From Mycolicibacterium sphagni (lineage in GTDB: Bacteria; Actinomycetota; Actinomycetes; Mycobacteriales; Mycobacteriaceae), in contig NZ_NOZR01000008.1 of the NCBI RefSeq assembly GCF_002250655.1, positions 62,001-126,000 of the forward strand: 64,000 bases of DNA, read 5' to 3'. The translations under genes were made by a program, and so were the position numbers. Shown here one piece after another: positions 9,708-18,184 of the stretch. The notes beneath the pieces were generated by a model. The model searched no databases. It was not told where the DNA came from and saw nothing but the letters and a program-made list of their open reading frames with translations. Within the stretch, counting starts at the first letter, position 1. Every line of letters begins with the position of its first letter.

Positions 9708-11222
9708 TTGGCTGACTTCGTCGCCTCGATCGACCAGGGCACCACCAGCACCCGCTGCATGATCTTCGATCACAAGGGCGCGGTGGTGGGCCGGCACCAG
9801 CTCGAACACGAGCAGATCCTGCCGCAGTCCGGATGGGTCGAGCACAACCCGGTGGAGATCTGGGAGCGCACCCAAACGGTCGTGAAGTCGGCGCTGAACA
9901 CCACCAAGCTGGGTGCCAGTGATCTTGCTGCGTTGGGTATCACCAACCAGCGCGAGACCACGCTGGTGTGGAACCGCAAGACCGGCCGGCCGTACTACAA
10001 CGCGATCGTGTGGCAGGACACCCGCACCGACCGCATCGCGGCGGCACTGGACCGCGACGGGCGCGGTGACATCATCCGGCGCAAAGCCGGGCTGCCGCCG
10101 GCCACCTATTTCTCCGGCGGCAAGCTGCAGTGGATCCTAGAAAACGTCGATGGGGTGCGCGCCGACGCCGAGCGCGGCGATGCCCTGTTCGGTACACCCG
10201 ACACCTGGGTGCTGTGGAATCTGACCGGGGGCACGCAGGGCGGGGTGCATGTCACCGACGTGACCAACGCCAGCCGCACCATGCTGATGAACCTGGAGAC
10301 CCTTGACTGGGACGAGGAGTTGTTGGCGCTCTTCGGGATTCCGCGTGCGATGCTGCCCGGGATCCGGCCGTCCTCATCGCCGGAGCCGTACGGGACGACG
10401 CTGGCCGGCGGCCCGGCCGGTGGCGAGGTGCCGCTGACCGCCAGCCTCGGCGATCAGCAGGCGGCGATGGTGGGGCAGGTGTGTCTGGCCCCTGGCGAGG
10501 CCAAGAACACCTACGGCACCGGCAACTTCCTGCTGCTCAACACCGGCGAAAAGATCGTGCGAAGCGACAACGGATTGCTGACCACGGTGTGCTACCAGTT
10601 CGGTGATGCGAAACCCGTTTACGTCCTTGAAGGTTCGATCGCGGTGACGGGTTCGGCCGTGCAGTGGCTGCGCGACCAGCTGGGCATCATCAGCGGAGCT
10701 TCACAGAGCGAGACGCTGGCCGGTCAGGTCAAGGACAACGGCGGTGTGTACTTCGTGCCGGCGTTCTCTGGGCTGTTCGCTCCGTATTGGCGTTCGGATG
10801 CGCGCGGGGCGATCGTCGGGCTGTCGCGGTTCAACTCCAATGCGCACGTGGCCCGCGCGACGTTGGAGGCGATCTGCTATCAGAGCCGCGACGTGGTCGA
10901 CGCGATGGAAGCCGATTCCGGTGTGCACCTTGAGGTTCTGAAGGTCGACGGCGGTGTCACCCAGAACGAGTTGTGCATGCAGATTCAGGCCGATGTGCTC
11001 GGCGTGGACGTGGTGCGTCCGGTGGTGGCCGAGACGACGGCGCTGGGCGCGGCCTACGCGGCTGGGCTGGCGGTCGGCTTCTGGGCCGATCCCGATGATC
11101 TGCGGGCGAATTGGCAGGAGGACCGCCGGTGGACGCCGGCCTGGAGCGACGAAGAGCGTCAGACCGGCTATGCGGGCTGGCGCAAGGCAGTCCAGCGGAC
11201 GCTGGACTGGGTGGAGGTCTGA
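9708..11222 (+). CDS. glpK: Glycerol kinase
   Basis: FGGY-family kinase that converts glycerol and ATP to glycerol 3-phosphate for lipid synthesis or glycolysis. The N-terminal [16 protein letters not shown] phosphate loop, the GITNQRETT segment, [23 protein letters not shown] and the C-terminal [18 protein letters not shown] are all present. I chose the TTG at 9708 because AGAGGAG lies about six bases upstream and the protein then starts [11 protein letters not shown], giving 504 residues. An upstream ATG at 9657 would add 17 residues. A long hairpin directly after the stop should terminate it. Confidence 0.95.
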   Translation: MADFVASIDQGTTSTRCMIFDHKGAVVGRHQLEHEQILPQSGWVEHNPVEIWERTQTVVKSALNTTKLGASDLAALGITNQRETTLVWNRKTGRPYYNAIVWQDTRTDRIAAALDRDGRGDIIRRKAGLPPATYFSGGKLQWILENVDGVRADAERGDALFGTPDTWVLWNLTGGTQGGVHVTDVTNASRTMLMNLETLDWDEELLALFGIPRAMLPGIRPSSSPEPYGTTLAGGPAGGEVPLTASLGDQQAAMVGQVCLAPGEAKNTYGTGNFLLLNTGEKIVRSDNGLLTTVCYQFGDAKPVYVLEGSIAVTGSAVQWLRDQLGIISGASQSETLAGQVKDNGGVYFVPAFSGLFAPYWRSDARGAIVGLSRFNSNAHVARATLEAICYQSRDVVDAMEADSGVHLEVLKVDGGVTQNELCMQIQADVLGVDVVRPVVAETTALGAAYAAGLAVGFWADPDDLRANWQEDRRWTPAWSDEERQTGYAGWRKAVQRTLDWVEV

Positions 11223-11227
11223 CGAGT

Positions 11228-11270
11228 TGGGCGCGGTTTCGTGCGCTGTGCGCACGAACCCGCGCCCAAG
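11228..11270. terminator. Strong hairpin between convergent glpK and padR gene
   Basis: Two 20-base arms (11228-11247 and 11251-11270) pair along their whole length with a single G-T wobble and a 3-base loop. It lies six bases after the glpK stop and ten before the end of the convergent PadR gene, so it can serve both. There is no T-run, which is common for mycobacterial hairpin terminators. Confidence 0.75.
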
Positions 11271-11279
11271 TCTGATTGC

Positions 11280-12026
11280 TTACTCGGATTCGCCGAGGAT
11301 CTGATAGATCTCGCGGCGCGCATTGTTGACGATGTCGATGATGCGCTGTTGCTGCTCGGCGTTGGCAGCGAAAGCCGCTTGCCGTACGGCGCCGAACAGC
11401 TGACCCACGGCGGCACGAATGTTGACCTGGCCGGGGTCGGCGCCTTCGGTGATCTCGTCCCACGGTGCGGTCTCGATCTTCTCGGCCGCGGCGCGGCCTT
11501 CCTCGGTCAGCTCGAAAAGCTTCTTGCTGCCTTCGGATTCGGTTGCCACCAGCAGACCTTCGTCGACCAGCAGCTGCAGGGTCGGGTAGACCGAGCCGGG
11601 GCTCGGCTTCCACAGATCCTGGCTGCGCTCGGCGATCTCCTGGATCATCTCGTAGCCGTGCATCGGCCGTTCGGCCAACAACTTGAGGATGGCGGCGCGC
11701 ACGTCGCCGCGCTTACCGCGACTGCGGCCGTGTCCGCGGCGACCGCCGCGTCCAACACCGGGACCGAAGCCGGGGCCGAAACCCGGGCCGAAGCCCGGAC
11801 CGAAGCCGGGACCGAATCCGCCGCGCGGGCCGAAGGGCGGACCGTCGTGGCGATCGCCGTGCTCGCGGAACTGATCACGCAGTTGATCGCGGAGCTCGCG
11901 TCGGCCCTGGCGGTCGTGGCGACGACCGCGACCCGCGGGGGCGAAACCAAAGCCGGGACCGAACCCGGGGCCGAAGCCGGGGCGGCCCATGCCAGGGCCG
12001 CCGAACTGGGGAAATGGGGTGTTCAT
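11280..12026 (-). CDS. PadR-family transcriptional regulator with Gly-Phe-Pro repeat N-terminus
   Basis: A 248-residue protein. Residues about 108-180 form a PadR winged helix (KRGDVRAAILKLLAERP, MHGYEMIQEIAERS, WKPSPGSVYPTLQLLVDEGLL, KKLFELTEEG). The C-terminal part is the helical dimerisation region. The first about 105 residues are low complexity: GFGPGFGP repeats flank a basic RGRRHDRQGRRELRDQLRDQ stretch. Such N-terminal extensions occur on some actinobacterial PadR proteins and may mediate DNA contacts or self-association. The signal it senses is unknown. Confidence 0.82.
   Translation of the reverse strand: MNTPFPQFGGPGMGRPGFGPGFGPGFGFAPAGRGRRHDRQGRRELRDQLRDQFREHGDRHDGPPFGPRGGFGPGFGPGFGPGFGPGFGPGVGRGGRRGHGRSRGKRGDVRAAILKLLAERPMHGYEMIQEIAERSQDLWKPSPGSVYPTLQLLVDEGLLVATESEGSKKLFELTEEGRAAAEKIETAPWDEITEGADPGQVNIRAAVGQLFGAVRQAAFAANAEQQQRIIDIVNNARREIYQILGESE
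11756..11825. repeat. Short tandem repeat encoding GFGPGFGP
   Basis: Near-perfect repeats of about 12 bases (core CCGGGACCGAAG on the plus strand) encode the Gly-Phe-Gly-Pro run of the PadR protein. Related copies are at 11953-11990. Slippage here would change repeat number without shifting the frame. Confidence 0.6.
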
Positions 12027-12109
12027 AGAAGTTCTCGTTTCTGGTCAGGAAACGCCGAATGCGTTTCCGATACGTTGACGATATATCGGAAACTATCGCG
12101 ATGCAACGG

Positions 12110-12634
12110 TCAGATCGACTTTTTGTCGATCTCCCTGATCAACCAACGCGCCCACTCGGCCTCCATCGCCTCGGCACGCAGCCCGAACTCCAAGGCCGCG
12201 CGCCCGTAGAAACCGGCGGGATTGTCGTCCCAGTCGATGGCGTCGCGCAGCTGCTCGTAGCGGGCATGTTCGGTTTCGGCGTGTTCGGCCACCCCCACCA
12301 CGTAGGCCCTGGCCTGCTCGGTTGTCATCTCGCCGAGCAGGAACACCCGGAGCAGCTCGGCGCTGCGGTACGGCGGGTCGTCCTGCGGGTTGGTCATCCA
12401 GCGCAGCAGGTCCTGACGGCCGGCGTCGGTGACCCGGTACTCCTTGCGGCCGCGAGGGCCGATGTCGCTGACCTCGATCAGGCCGCCGTCGGCCAGCTTG
12501 TTGAGCTCGCCATAGAGCTGACTCTGGGTCGCGGGCCAGACGTTCGCCATGGAGATTTCGAACCGTTTCAGCAGGTCATACCCGCTGCCGGGCTGCTGTG
12601 CCAAAAGGCCGAGCGCCGCGTACCGAAGACTCAC
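12110..12634 (-). CDS. PadR-family transcriptional regulator
   Basis: A 174-residue PadR protein. The N-terminal winged helix reads MSLRYAALGLLAQQPGSGYD, VWPATQSQLYGELNKLADGGLIE, GPRGRKEYRVTDAG. The C-terminal PadR-C helical domain covers the rest. It is divergent from the carotenoid oxygenase gene, and two similar 20-bp boxes lie in the shared 104-bp intergenic region, so it probably represses itself and that gene. It ends 83 bases upstream of the first PadR gene. Confidence 0.85.
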   Translation of the reverse strand: MSLRYAALGLLAQQPGSGYDLLKRFEISMANVWPATQSQLYGELNKLADGGLIEVSDIGPRGRKEYRVTDAGRQDLLRWMTNPQDDPPYRSAELLRVFLLGEMTTEQARAYVVGVAEHAETEHARYEQLRDAIDWDDNPAGFYGRAALEFGLRAEAMEAEWARWLIREIDKKSI

Positions 12635-12655
12635 CCACCCATCGTAGGCGGCGAT

Positions 12656-12727
12656 ATGTCAGTTGTGGAATGTCACGCGCCCGACGGCGCAACATTTCAC
12701 CATTGACATGTCATCAGTGGAGTGTCA
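12656..12727. promoter_or_regulatory. Duplicated operator boxes between padR and carotenoid oxygenase
   Basis: Two 20-bp boxes, ATGTCAGTTGTGGAATGTCA (12656-12675) and ATGTCATCAGTGGAGTGTCA (12708-12727), match at 16 of 20 positions and are 52 bases apart. The second is flanked to make TTGACA...TGTCAA inverted ends (12703-12728). One lies near each divergent start, as expected for PadR binding sites. Inferred from sequence only. Confidence 0.6.
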
Positions 12728-12738
12728 ATGTTGTCGGC

Positions 12739-14085
12739 ATGACGGACATCACCACCGACTCAGCCAACTTGCCCACCGAGGGCCAGTTCTTCCAGCGCGG
12801 CAACTACGCGCCGGTGCCGGATGAACTCGCCGAATACGACCTGCCCGTCGAGGGCGCAATCCCACCAGAGCTCGACGGCTGGTATCTACGCAACGGTCCC
12901 AACCCGCGCGAAGCCACCGGCCACTGGTTCACCGGCGACGGGATGATCCACGGCGTTCGCATCGAGGGCGGTGCGGCCAAGTGGTACCGCAACCGCTGGG
13001 TGCGCACCGACAGCTTCATCGATCCGTTCCCGCTCTACCGCGAGGACGGGACACGCGACCTGCGGGCCGCGGTCGCCAACACCCACGTCGTCAACCACGC
13101 CGGCAAGACCCTGGCGCTCGTGGAATCGTCGCTGCCGTACGAGATCACCAACGATCTGGAAACGGTGGGCTGCTACGACTTCGGTGGCAAGCTGATCGAC
13201 TCGATGACGGCGCACCCGAAGATCTGCCCGACCACCGGCGAGCTGCACTTCTTCGGCTACGGCAGCATTTTCGCCCCGCACGTGACCTATCACCGCGCCG
13301 ACGCCAACGGCGAGCTGACCATCAATCGTCCGGTTGACGTGAAGGCGCTGACGATGATGCACGACTTCGCGCTGACCGCGAAGCATGTCATCTTCATGGA
13401 CCTGCCGATCGTGTTCAACCTCGATATCGCGCTCAAGGGCGAGGGCGATATGCCCTACCGGTGGGACGACACCTACGGTGCCCGGCTGGGCGTGCTACGC
13501 CGCGACGACCCGTTCGGCGAGATCCGCTGGTTCGAGATCGACCCCTGCTACGTCTTCCACGTCGCCAATGCCCACGAGGGCGCTGACGGGAAATCGATTG
13601 TGCTGCAGGCAGTTCGGTACCCGGAGCTATGGCGTGACGACGGTGGCTTCGACGCCAACGCGGTGTTGTGGAGCTGGACCATCGATCTGCAGAACGGCAC
13701 GGTCAACGAGCGCCAGCTCGACGACCGGTCGGTGGAGTTCCCGCGGATCGACGACCGGCTGGCCGGCCTGCCGGCCCGCTACTCGGTCTCGGTCGGCGAC
13801 GCGAGCCTGGTTCGCCACGACCTGACCACCGGGAGCGCCGTCGAGCACCGCTTCGCCACCGGCCTGGTGCCGGGTGGACCGGGGGAGGCGGTTTTCGTTC
13901 CGTCGACGTCGGGACCCGCCGATGAAAGCAACGGCTGGTACATCGGCTATGTGTACGACGCCGCGCGCGACGGCAGCGATCTGGTGATCCTGGACGCGTC
14001 CGACTTCGCGGGTAAGCCGGTCGCCCGGATCCAGCTGCCACGGCGCGTTCCGTACGGCTTCCACGGCAACTGGATTCCTGCCTAG
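12739..14085 (+). CDS. Carotenoid oxygenase (RPE65 / carotenoid cleavage dioxygenase family)
   Basis: Fe(II) enzyme that oxidatively cleaves carotenoids or related alkenes. The four iron-ligand histidines are seen in context: TAHPKICPTTGELHFFGYG, MMHDFALTAKH, YVFHVANAHEG and the C-terminal YGFHGNWIPA. The N-terminal YLRNGPNPR and HWFTGDGMIHGV are family signatures. I start at ATG 12739 (MTDITTDSANLP, 448 residues), just downstream of the operator boxes; a longer reading to 12598 would run through the divergent PadR promoter. Likely controlled by the divergent PadR protein. The substrate is not deducible from sequence. Confidence 0.9.
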   Translation: MTDITTDSANLPTEGQFFQRGNYAPVPDELAEYDLPVEGAIPPELDGWYLRNGPNPREATGHWFTGDGMIHGVRIEGGAAKWYRNRWVRTDSFIDPFPLYREDGTRDLRAAVANTHVVNHAGKTLALVESSLPYEITNDLETVGCYDFGGKLIDSMTAHPKICPTTGELHFFGYGSIFAPHVTYHRADANGELTINRPVDVKALTMMHDFALTAKHVIFMDLPIVFNLDIALKGEGDMPYRWDDTYGARLGVLRRDDPFGEIRWFEIDPCYVFHVANAHEGADGKSIVLQAVRYPELWRDDGGFDANAVLWSWTIDLQNGTVNERQLDDRSVEFPRIDDRLAGLPARYSVSVGDASLVRHDLTTGSAVEHRFATGLVPGGPGEAVFVPSTSGPADESNGWYIGYVYDAARDGSDLVILDASDFAGKPVARIQLPRRVPYGFHGNWIPA

Positions 14086-14134
14086 CGGTACCGCGGCACG
14101 CGCTGAGGACCCGCAATTGCGACGATGTGAGCCC

Positions 14135-14887
14135 ATGGGTGACTTCAGCGCGCTGCCCGGCACGGCGATCGTCGTCGGCGGCACCGGCGGCATCGGATCC
14201 GAGATCGTCGCGATGCTGGCTGCCCGCGGCTCGCGAGTGGGCTTTACCTACCACGGCAACGCAAGCAAGGCAGCCGAACTCGCGACCGATGACGTCGGCG
14301 CTGAGCAGCTGGACATCACCGATGCCGTGGCCGCGCGTCGGGTGATCGACGCCTTCGCGCGGAAAGCCGGCGGGGTGCACTCCCTCGTGCACGCCGCCGG
14401 TGCCCACGTGCCGATGCGACACCTCAGCACTGTCGAACCCGAGCAGTTCGACCAACAGCTCGGCACCGACGCCGGCGGCTTTTTCAACGTCGTTGCCGCG
14501 GCCCTCCCGCACCTGCGCGCCTCGCAGGGCAGTCTCGTCGCGGTGACGACCGCGGCGACCCGGCGCTTCGCCGTTCGCGACGGACTGTCGGTCGCCCCGA
14601 AAGCCGCCATCGAGGCGCTGATCCGGGGTATCGCCGCCGAGGAAGGCCGATTCGGAGTGCGCGCCAACTGTGTTGGTCCCGGCATGCTCGTCGAAGGCAA
14701 TGCCGCACGGCTGACGGCGAACGGCGACCTCGACGACAAAGCGCTGGAGGCCGCGCGGCGCAACACGCCGCTGGGGCGCTTCGGGTCTGCTGCGGATGTC
14801 GCCGAGGCGGTGTGCTTCCTGGCTTCACCGCGGGCGGCCTTCATCACTGGCCAAAAGCTCGACGTCGACGGAGGCTACGGTGCCTGA
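14135..14887 (+). CDS. Short-chain dehydrogenase/reductase with atypical active site
   Basis: A 250-residue SDR. The cofactor loop is VVGGTGGIGSE near residue 17, and LVHAAGAHVPM is the NAG-like strand. The usual Tyr-X3-Lys is not present: the catalytic region reads DGLSVAPKAAIEAL, with Ser at the Tyr position four before the Lys. The C-terminal FITGQKLDVDGGYGA is standard. Its stop overlaps the following SnoaL-like gene by eight bases, so the pair is probably an operon. Reaction unknown; it may be a divergent reductase subfamily or use other residues. Confidence 0.78.
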   Translation: MGDFSALPGTAIVVGGTGGIGSEIVAMLAARGSRVGFTYHGNASKAAELATDDVGAEQLDITDAVAARRVIDAFARKAGGVHSLVHAAGAHVPMRHLSTVEPEQFDQQLGTDAGGFFNVVAAALPHLRASQGSLVAVTTAATRRFAVRDGLSVAPKAAIEALIRGIAAEEGRFGVRANCVGPGMLVEGNAARLTANGDLDDKALEAARRNTPLGRFGSAADVAEAVCFLASPRAAFITGQKLDVDGGYGA

Positions 14888-15380
14888 CCGGCTGCCCGAC
14901 ATCCAGGCGATCCGCGATGTGGTCGCCCTGTATTGCCGAGGCGTGGACCGGCTCGACTTCGGCCTGATCCAACAGGCGTACCACCCCGGCGGCATCGATC
15001 ACCACACCGGTTTCGACGGCACCGTCGACGAGTACCTCGTATGGCTGCGCAAGAACCTCGAGTTCATCGCCGGGACAATGCATTTCATCGGCAACCATCA
15101 CGTCGACTTCGTCAGCGACGATGTCGCGATCAGCGAGACTTACTTGTTGGCAACGCATTGGGGCCGGCCCGATCAGGATCAGCGGACCAATTTCACCACC
15201 GGTGCACGCTACGTCGACCTCATGGAGCGCCGGGACGGCCGGTGGGCGATCGCCGAACGCTGGGCAGTGCGCGAGTGGACCCGGCCTGATGTGTTCGTGC
15301 CGCCCGAGCGGCCCGGCCCGCGCGGCCGGCGCGACGCTGACGATCCGCTGTCCGTCCTGCTGAAACGCTTTGGCCTGTAG
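14880..15380 (+). CDS. SnoaL-like / NTF2-fold protein
   Basis: A 166-residue protein starting at a GTG that overlaps the SDR stop. The sequence DIQAIRDVVALYCRGVDRLDFGLIQQAYHPGGIDHHTGFDGTV is the classic start of the SnoaL_4 cone-shaped fold, and YVDLMERRDGRWAIAERWAVREWTRPD is its final strand pair. Such proteins act as small isomerases, dehydratases or ligand-binding partners, often next to SDR enzymes. Asp and His in the pocket segment (YHPGGIDHHTG) are candidate catalytic residues. Function beyond fold is not known. Confidence 0.8.
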   Translation: MPDRLPDIQAIRDVVALYCRGVDRLDFGLIQQAYHPGGIDHHTGFDGTVDEYLVWLRKNLEFIAGTMHFIGNHHVDFVSDDVAISETYLLATHWGRPDQDQRTNFTTGARYVDLMERRDGRWAIAERWAVREWTRPDVFVPPERPGPRGRRDADDPLSVLLKRFGL

Positions 15381-15405
15381 GTAGGGCGAGTACCGTCACC
15401 ACACC

Positions 15406-15783
15406 ATGGCGGTTAAATGGTTCGACGAACCTGAAGAACACGACTATGACGCTGCGGCGGACTACCTGAGCATGCTCGCCGAAGACGCCACCGTGGCAGC
15501 GACAATCAAGGCGCTGAAATCGGCGAAGCCGGTGGACCGCGAGGCCAAAGACATCCTGCGCGCAGCCCGTCTGACGCTGTTGCCCCCCGACAACCTGCAT
15601 GTCCGCTCGGACCTGGACAAGATCAACCACGGTAAGAAGCTGTCACCGATTCTGCTGGTGCGCGGCACGCCGGCCGATGCCCTGCAGATCGCCGACGGCT
15701 ATCACCGGGTGTGCGCGAGCTATCTCACCGATGAGAACACCGCGATTCCGTGCCGGCTTGCATCGTGGGTGCCCAAGACGTGA
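15406..15783 (+). CDS. Conserved hypothetical protein with ParB-like tail
   Basis: A 125-residue soluble protein. The N-terminal half is acidic and helical (EPEEHDYDAAADYLSMLAED). The C-terminal half, KLSPILLVRGTP, LQIADGYHRVCASY and AIPCRLASW, resembles the ParB/Srx-like core in which DGxHR binds a nucleotide. Whether it hydrolyses CTP or ATP is unknown. The stop overlaps the GTG of the antiporter gene. Confidence 0.6.
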   Translation: MAVKWFDEPEEHDYDAAADYLSMLAEDATVAATIKALKSAKPVDREAKDILRAARLTLLPPDNLHVRSDLDKINHGKKLSPILLVRGTPADALQIADGYHRVCASYLTDENTAIPCRLASWVPKT

Positions 15784-16925
15784 GTTTCGGGTTCGCCACC
15801 CTGGCCCTTGTCGCGGTCGTCGGCATGGCGGGGCCGCTGCTGGCGTCGGTGCCGAGGCTGCGCATCCCGGTCATCATCGGAGAACTCGCAGCGGGATTGC
15901 TCATCGGCAGAACTGGATTCGGCATCGTCGACGCCGCCGATCCGACTTTCAGCCTGCTCGCCGACATCGGGTTCGCACTGGTGATGTTCGTGGTCGGTAC
16001 ACACGTCCCGATCCGCGACGCCACCCTGCGCTCCTCGATCCCGGCCGCCGTGCTGCGAGCCGTCCTCATCGGCGCGGTGGCCGCGGTATTCGGGGTTGGT
16101 CTGGCGACGTTGTTCCACACCGGCCATGCCGCGGTGTATGCGGTGTTGATGGCGTCGTCATCGGCGGCGCTGGCACTACCGGTCATCCAGGCACTTGGCA
16201 TCAACGGACCGTCAGTTACGGGCGTCACCGCCCAGATTGCGATCGCCGACGCAACATCGATTGTGTTGCTGCCCTTGGTGATCGATCCGGACCGCGCTCT
16301 TACGGCGGCCATCGGGGCGGTGGTGATCGCGCTGGGCGCCGGAGCTGTGTTCGCCTCGCTGTGGTGGTTCGACCGCCGCGGGCTGCGTAAACGGCTACAC
16401 CGCTATTCCGAGGACCATGAGTTCGCCCTGGAGTTCCGGATCAGCCTGATCGCGCTATTCTCGCTCGCCGCGCTCGCGGTCGCCACGCATGTGTCGATCA
16501 TGCTGGCCGGATTCGCGCTGGGCCTGGCGGTCAAGGCCGCGGGGGAGCCACGTCGGCTCGCGCGCCAGCTGTTCGGCATCACCGAAGGGCTGTTCGGTCC
16601 GCTGTTCTTCGTCTGGCTCGGCGCCTCGCTCAAGGTGCGCGAACTGGGCGAGCATCCCGCCTACATCCTGCTGGGTCTGGGACTGGGGGTCGGCGCGGTG
16701 CTGGCCCATTGCGTGGGCCGGCTGACCGGTCAGCCCATCGCGCTGGCCGCGCTGGCCGCCGCGCAACTCGGCGTGCCGGTGGCCGCCGCCACCCTCGGCA
16801 CCCAGAAGCATCTGCTGTCGGCGGGCGAACCATCAGCTCTGATGCTCGGTGCCCTGTTGACGATCGGGGTCACCTCGGTGGCCAGCGTGATCGCTGCGCG
16901 CCGCCCCCGGGAGCAGCCGGCCTGA
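15780..16925 (+). CDS. Cation/proton antiporter (CPA2 family)
   Basis: A 381-residue integral membrane protein with about ten to twelve hydrophobic segments, without the TrkA-N tail of KefB. Typical Na+/H+ exchanger segments are LRIPVIIGELAAGLLIG, LADIGFALVMFVVGTHV, SSSAALALPVIQALG, and AEPRRLARQLFGITEGLFGPLFFVWLGASL-like text near residue 260. It probably exchanges Na+ or K+ for protons at the plasma membrane. I start at the GTG at 15780, overlapping the previous stop; a longer reading from 15750 is possible. Confidence 0.82.
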   Translation: MSFGFATLALVAVVGMAGPLLASVPRLRIPVIIGELAAGLLIGRTGFGIVDAADPTFSLLADIGFALVMFVVGTHVPIRDATLRSSIPAAVLRAVLIGAVAAVFGVGLATLFHTGHAAVYAVLMASSSAALALPVIQALGINGPSVTGVTAQIAIADATSIVLLPLVIDPDRALTAAIGAVVIALGAGAVFASLWWFDRRGLRKRLHRYSEDHEFALEFRISLIALFSLAALAVATHVSIMLAGFALGLAVKAAGEPRRLARQLFGITEGLFGPLFFVWLGASLKVRELGEHPAYILLGLGLGVGAVLAHCVGRLTGQPIALAALAAAQLGVPVAAATLGTQKHLLSAGEPSALMLGALLTIGVTSVASVIAARRPREQPA

Positions 16926-16969
16926 CGACACGATGTGTGCCGGGTGCCCGCTTCGGGTAGCCGACCCCT

Positions 16970-17311
16970 ATGACCGCACCGATCGCCGCCGAGACCCATC
17001 CCGACAAAGCTCATCGGAGGCGGTTGTGGGTCAACTGGCTGCTGGCGGTGTCCACCATCCTGGGCGCGGTCGTCGTGGAGCTCTTCGCGATGGGAGCGGT
17101 GATGGGCACCTCGGCGTGCAGCGCCCCCAACTGCCCGAAACCCAGTGGATCCATCTACGGCCTGCTCACGTACGGGGCACCCGTCCTGGTGGTGCTGGTC
17201 CTCGGCGCGTCGTTCTTCACCGCGGGGCATCGGCGCGGGTTCTTGGTGCCGCTGGTCGGGTGGCTGTTGCTGATTCTGGACGTCGCGATCCTGGCGGCCA
17301 CGTTCTCCTAG
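16970..17311 (+). CDS. Small membrane protein
   Basis: A 113-residue protein with three predicted membrane segments: about residues 21-45 (WLLAVSTILGAVVVELFAMG), 68-85 (APVLVVLVLGASFF) and 92-111 (FLVPLVGWLLLILDVAILAA). A loop between the first two carries two cysteines (SACSAPNCPKP) likely outside the membrane. The N-terminus is soluble and basic. Its end overlaps the convergent RDD gene by four bases. Function not recognised. Confidence 0.6.
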   Translation: MTAPIAAETHPDKAHRRRLWVNWLLAVSTILGAVVVELFAMGAVMGTSACSAPNCPKPSGSIYGLLTYGAPVLVVLVLGASFFTAGHRRGFLVPLVGWLLLILDVAILAATFS

Positions 17312-18156
17312 GCCGGCGGCACGAACCTGTCGGCACCGGTTTGTGGCGGCGCAACCGGTCCCGGCGGCGGTGCGGTCGGGTAGACCGGCGGCGGCGGCGC
17401 GGGTGGCCCGGATGGGCGCAGCCGGGCCAGTTCTCGGCGGTGCCGTTCGGCGAGCACCGCGGCGATTACGTACTGCGGCGGGACGCCGGGCGGTGGCGGG
17501 GGTGAGATGCGGGTGGAGATGTCGCTGACGATGCGGTAGGCCATCTCGTCGCGCACATGGGACGTCAATTCTGGAGCGCGAGCGAGGAATTGGCGTGCGA
17601 GTTCGGCTTGGTCGGGAGTGAGCGCAGACAGCTCCAGCGACGACGCCCACCAGGTCAGGGCGGGTGGCATCAGCGGCGGAGGCGGCAGCTTCGGGCCGCG
17701 TTCACTGATCACCACGGTGCCGGCGAACACGTCGCCGATGCGCTTTCCGCGGGGCGAGATCAGGCTGCAGATCACTGCGGGGCCGCCCATGAACGTCCAG
17801 ATCTCGATGAACCCCGCCAGTGCCCGAAACAGGGCCTGCCGGAACCGTTCTGGGCCGCCATCGTCGGAAACCACACGAAGACCCATCGCGATCTTGCCCA
17901 GTGTCCTTCCGCGAGTGGCGGTTTCGAACACGACTGGGTAGCCGACGATCACCAGCACCGTGAAAATGATCAGAATCGCCGCCGACAACGCGTCGTCGAA
18001 CTGGGTGAGCGTGGTGGCCCACAGCAGCACCCCGATGATGTAGCCGACCATGATGACGGCAATGTCGATCATGGCGCTGACGGCCCGCACCGGCAGCTGG
18101 GCGATCTGCACGTCGAGGACGACGGCATCCCCCGTCACCACGGTCTCGGGCACCAT
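17308..18156 (-). CDS. RDD-family membrane protein (Rv3695-like)
   Basis: Membrane protein with the RDD domain: VRAVSAMIDIAVIMVGYIIG gives the Arg/Asp start, followed by a second helix (AAILIIFTVLVIVGYPVVFE), ATRGRTLGKIAMGLRVV, and PRGKRIGDVFAGTVVI. A cytoplasmic proline-rich tail follows (PPPPPGVPPQY, PPAPPPPVYP). The start at ATG 18156 gives 282 residues; an ATG at 18177 is an alternative. It is divergent from the SpoIIM-like gene, whose start is 28 bases away. This pairing matches M. tuberculosis Rv3695/Rv3694c as I recall. Confidence 0.8.
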   Translation of the reverse strand: MVPETVVTGDAVVLDVQIAQLPVRAVSAMIDIAVIMVGYIIGVLLWATTLTQFDDALSAAILIIFTVLVIVGYPVVFETATRGRTLGKIAMGLRVVSDDGGPERFRQALFRALAGFIEIWTFMGGPAVICSLISPRGKRIGDVFAGTVVISERGPKLPPPPLMPPALTWWASSLELSALTPDQAELARQFLARAPELTSHVRDEMAYRIVSDISTRISPPPPPGVPPQYVIAAVLAERHRRELARLRPSGPPAPPPPVYPTAPPPGPVAPPQTGADRFVPPA

Positions 18157-18184
18157 AACGACCAACGCTACTAGCATCGGCCGG

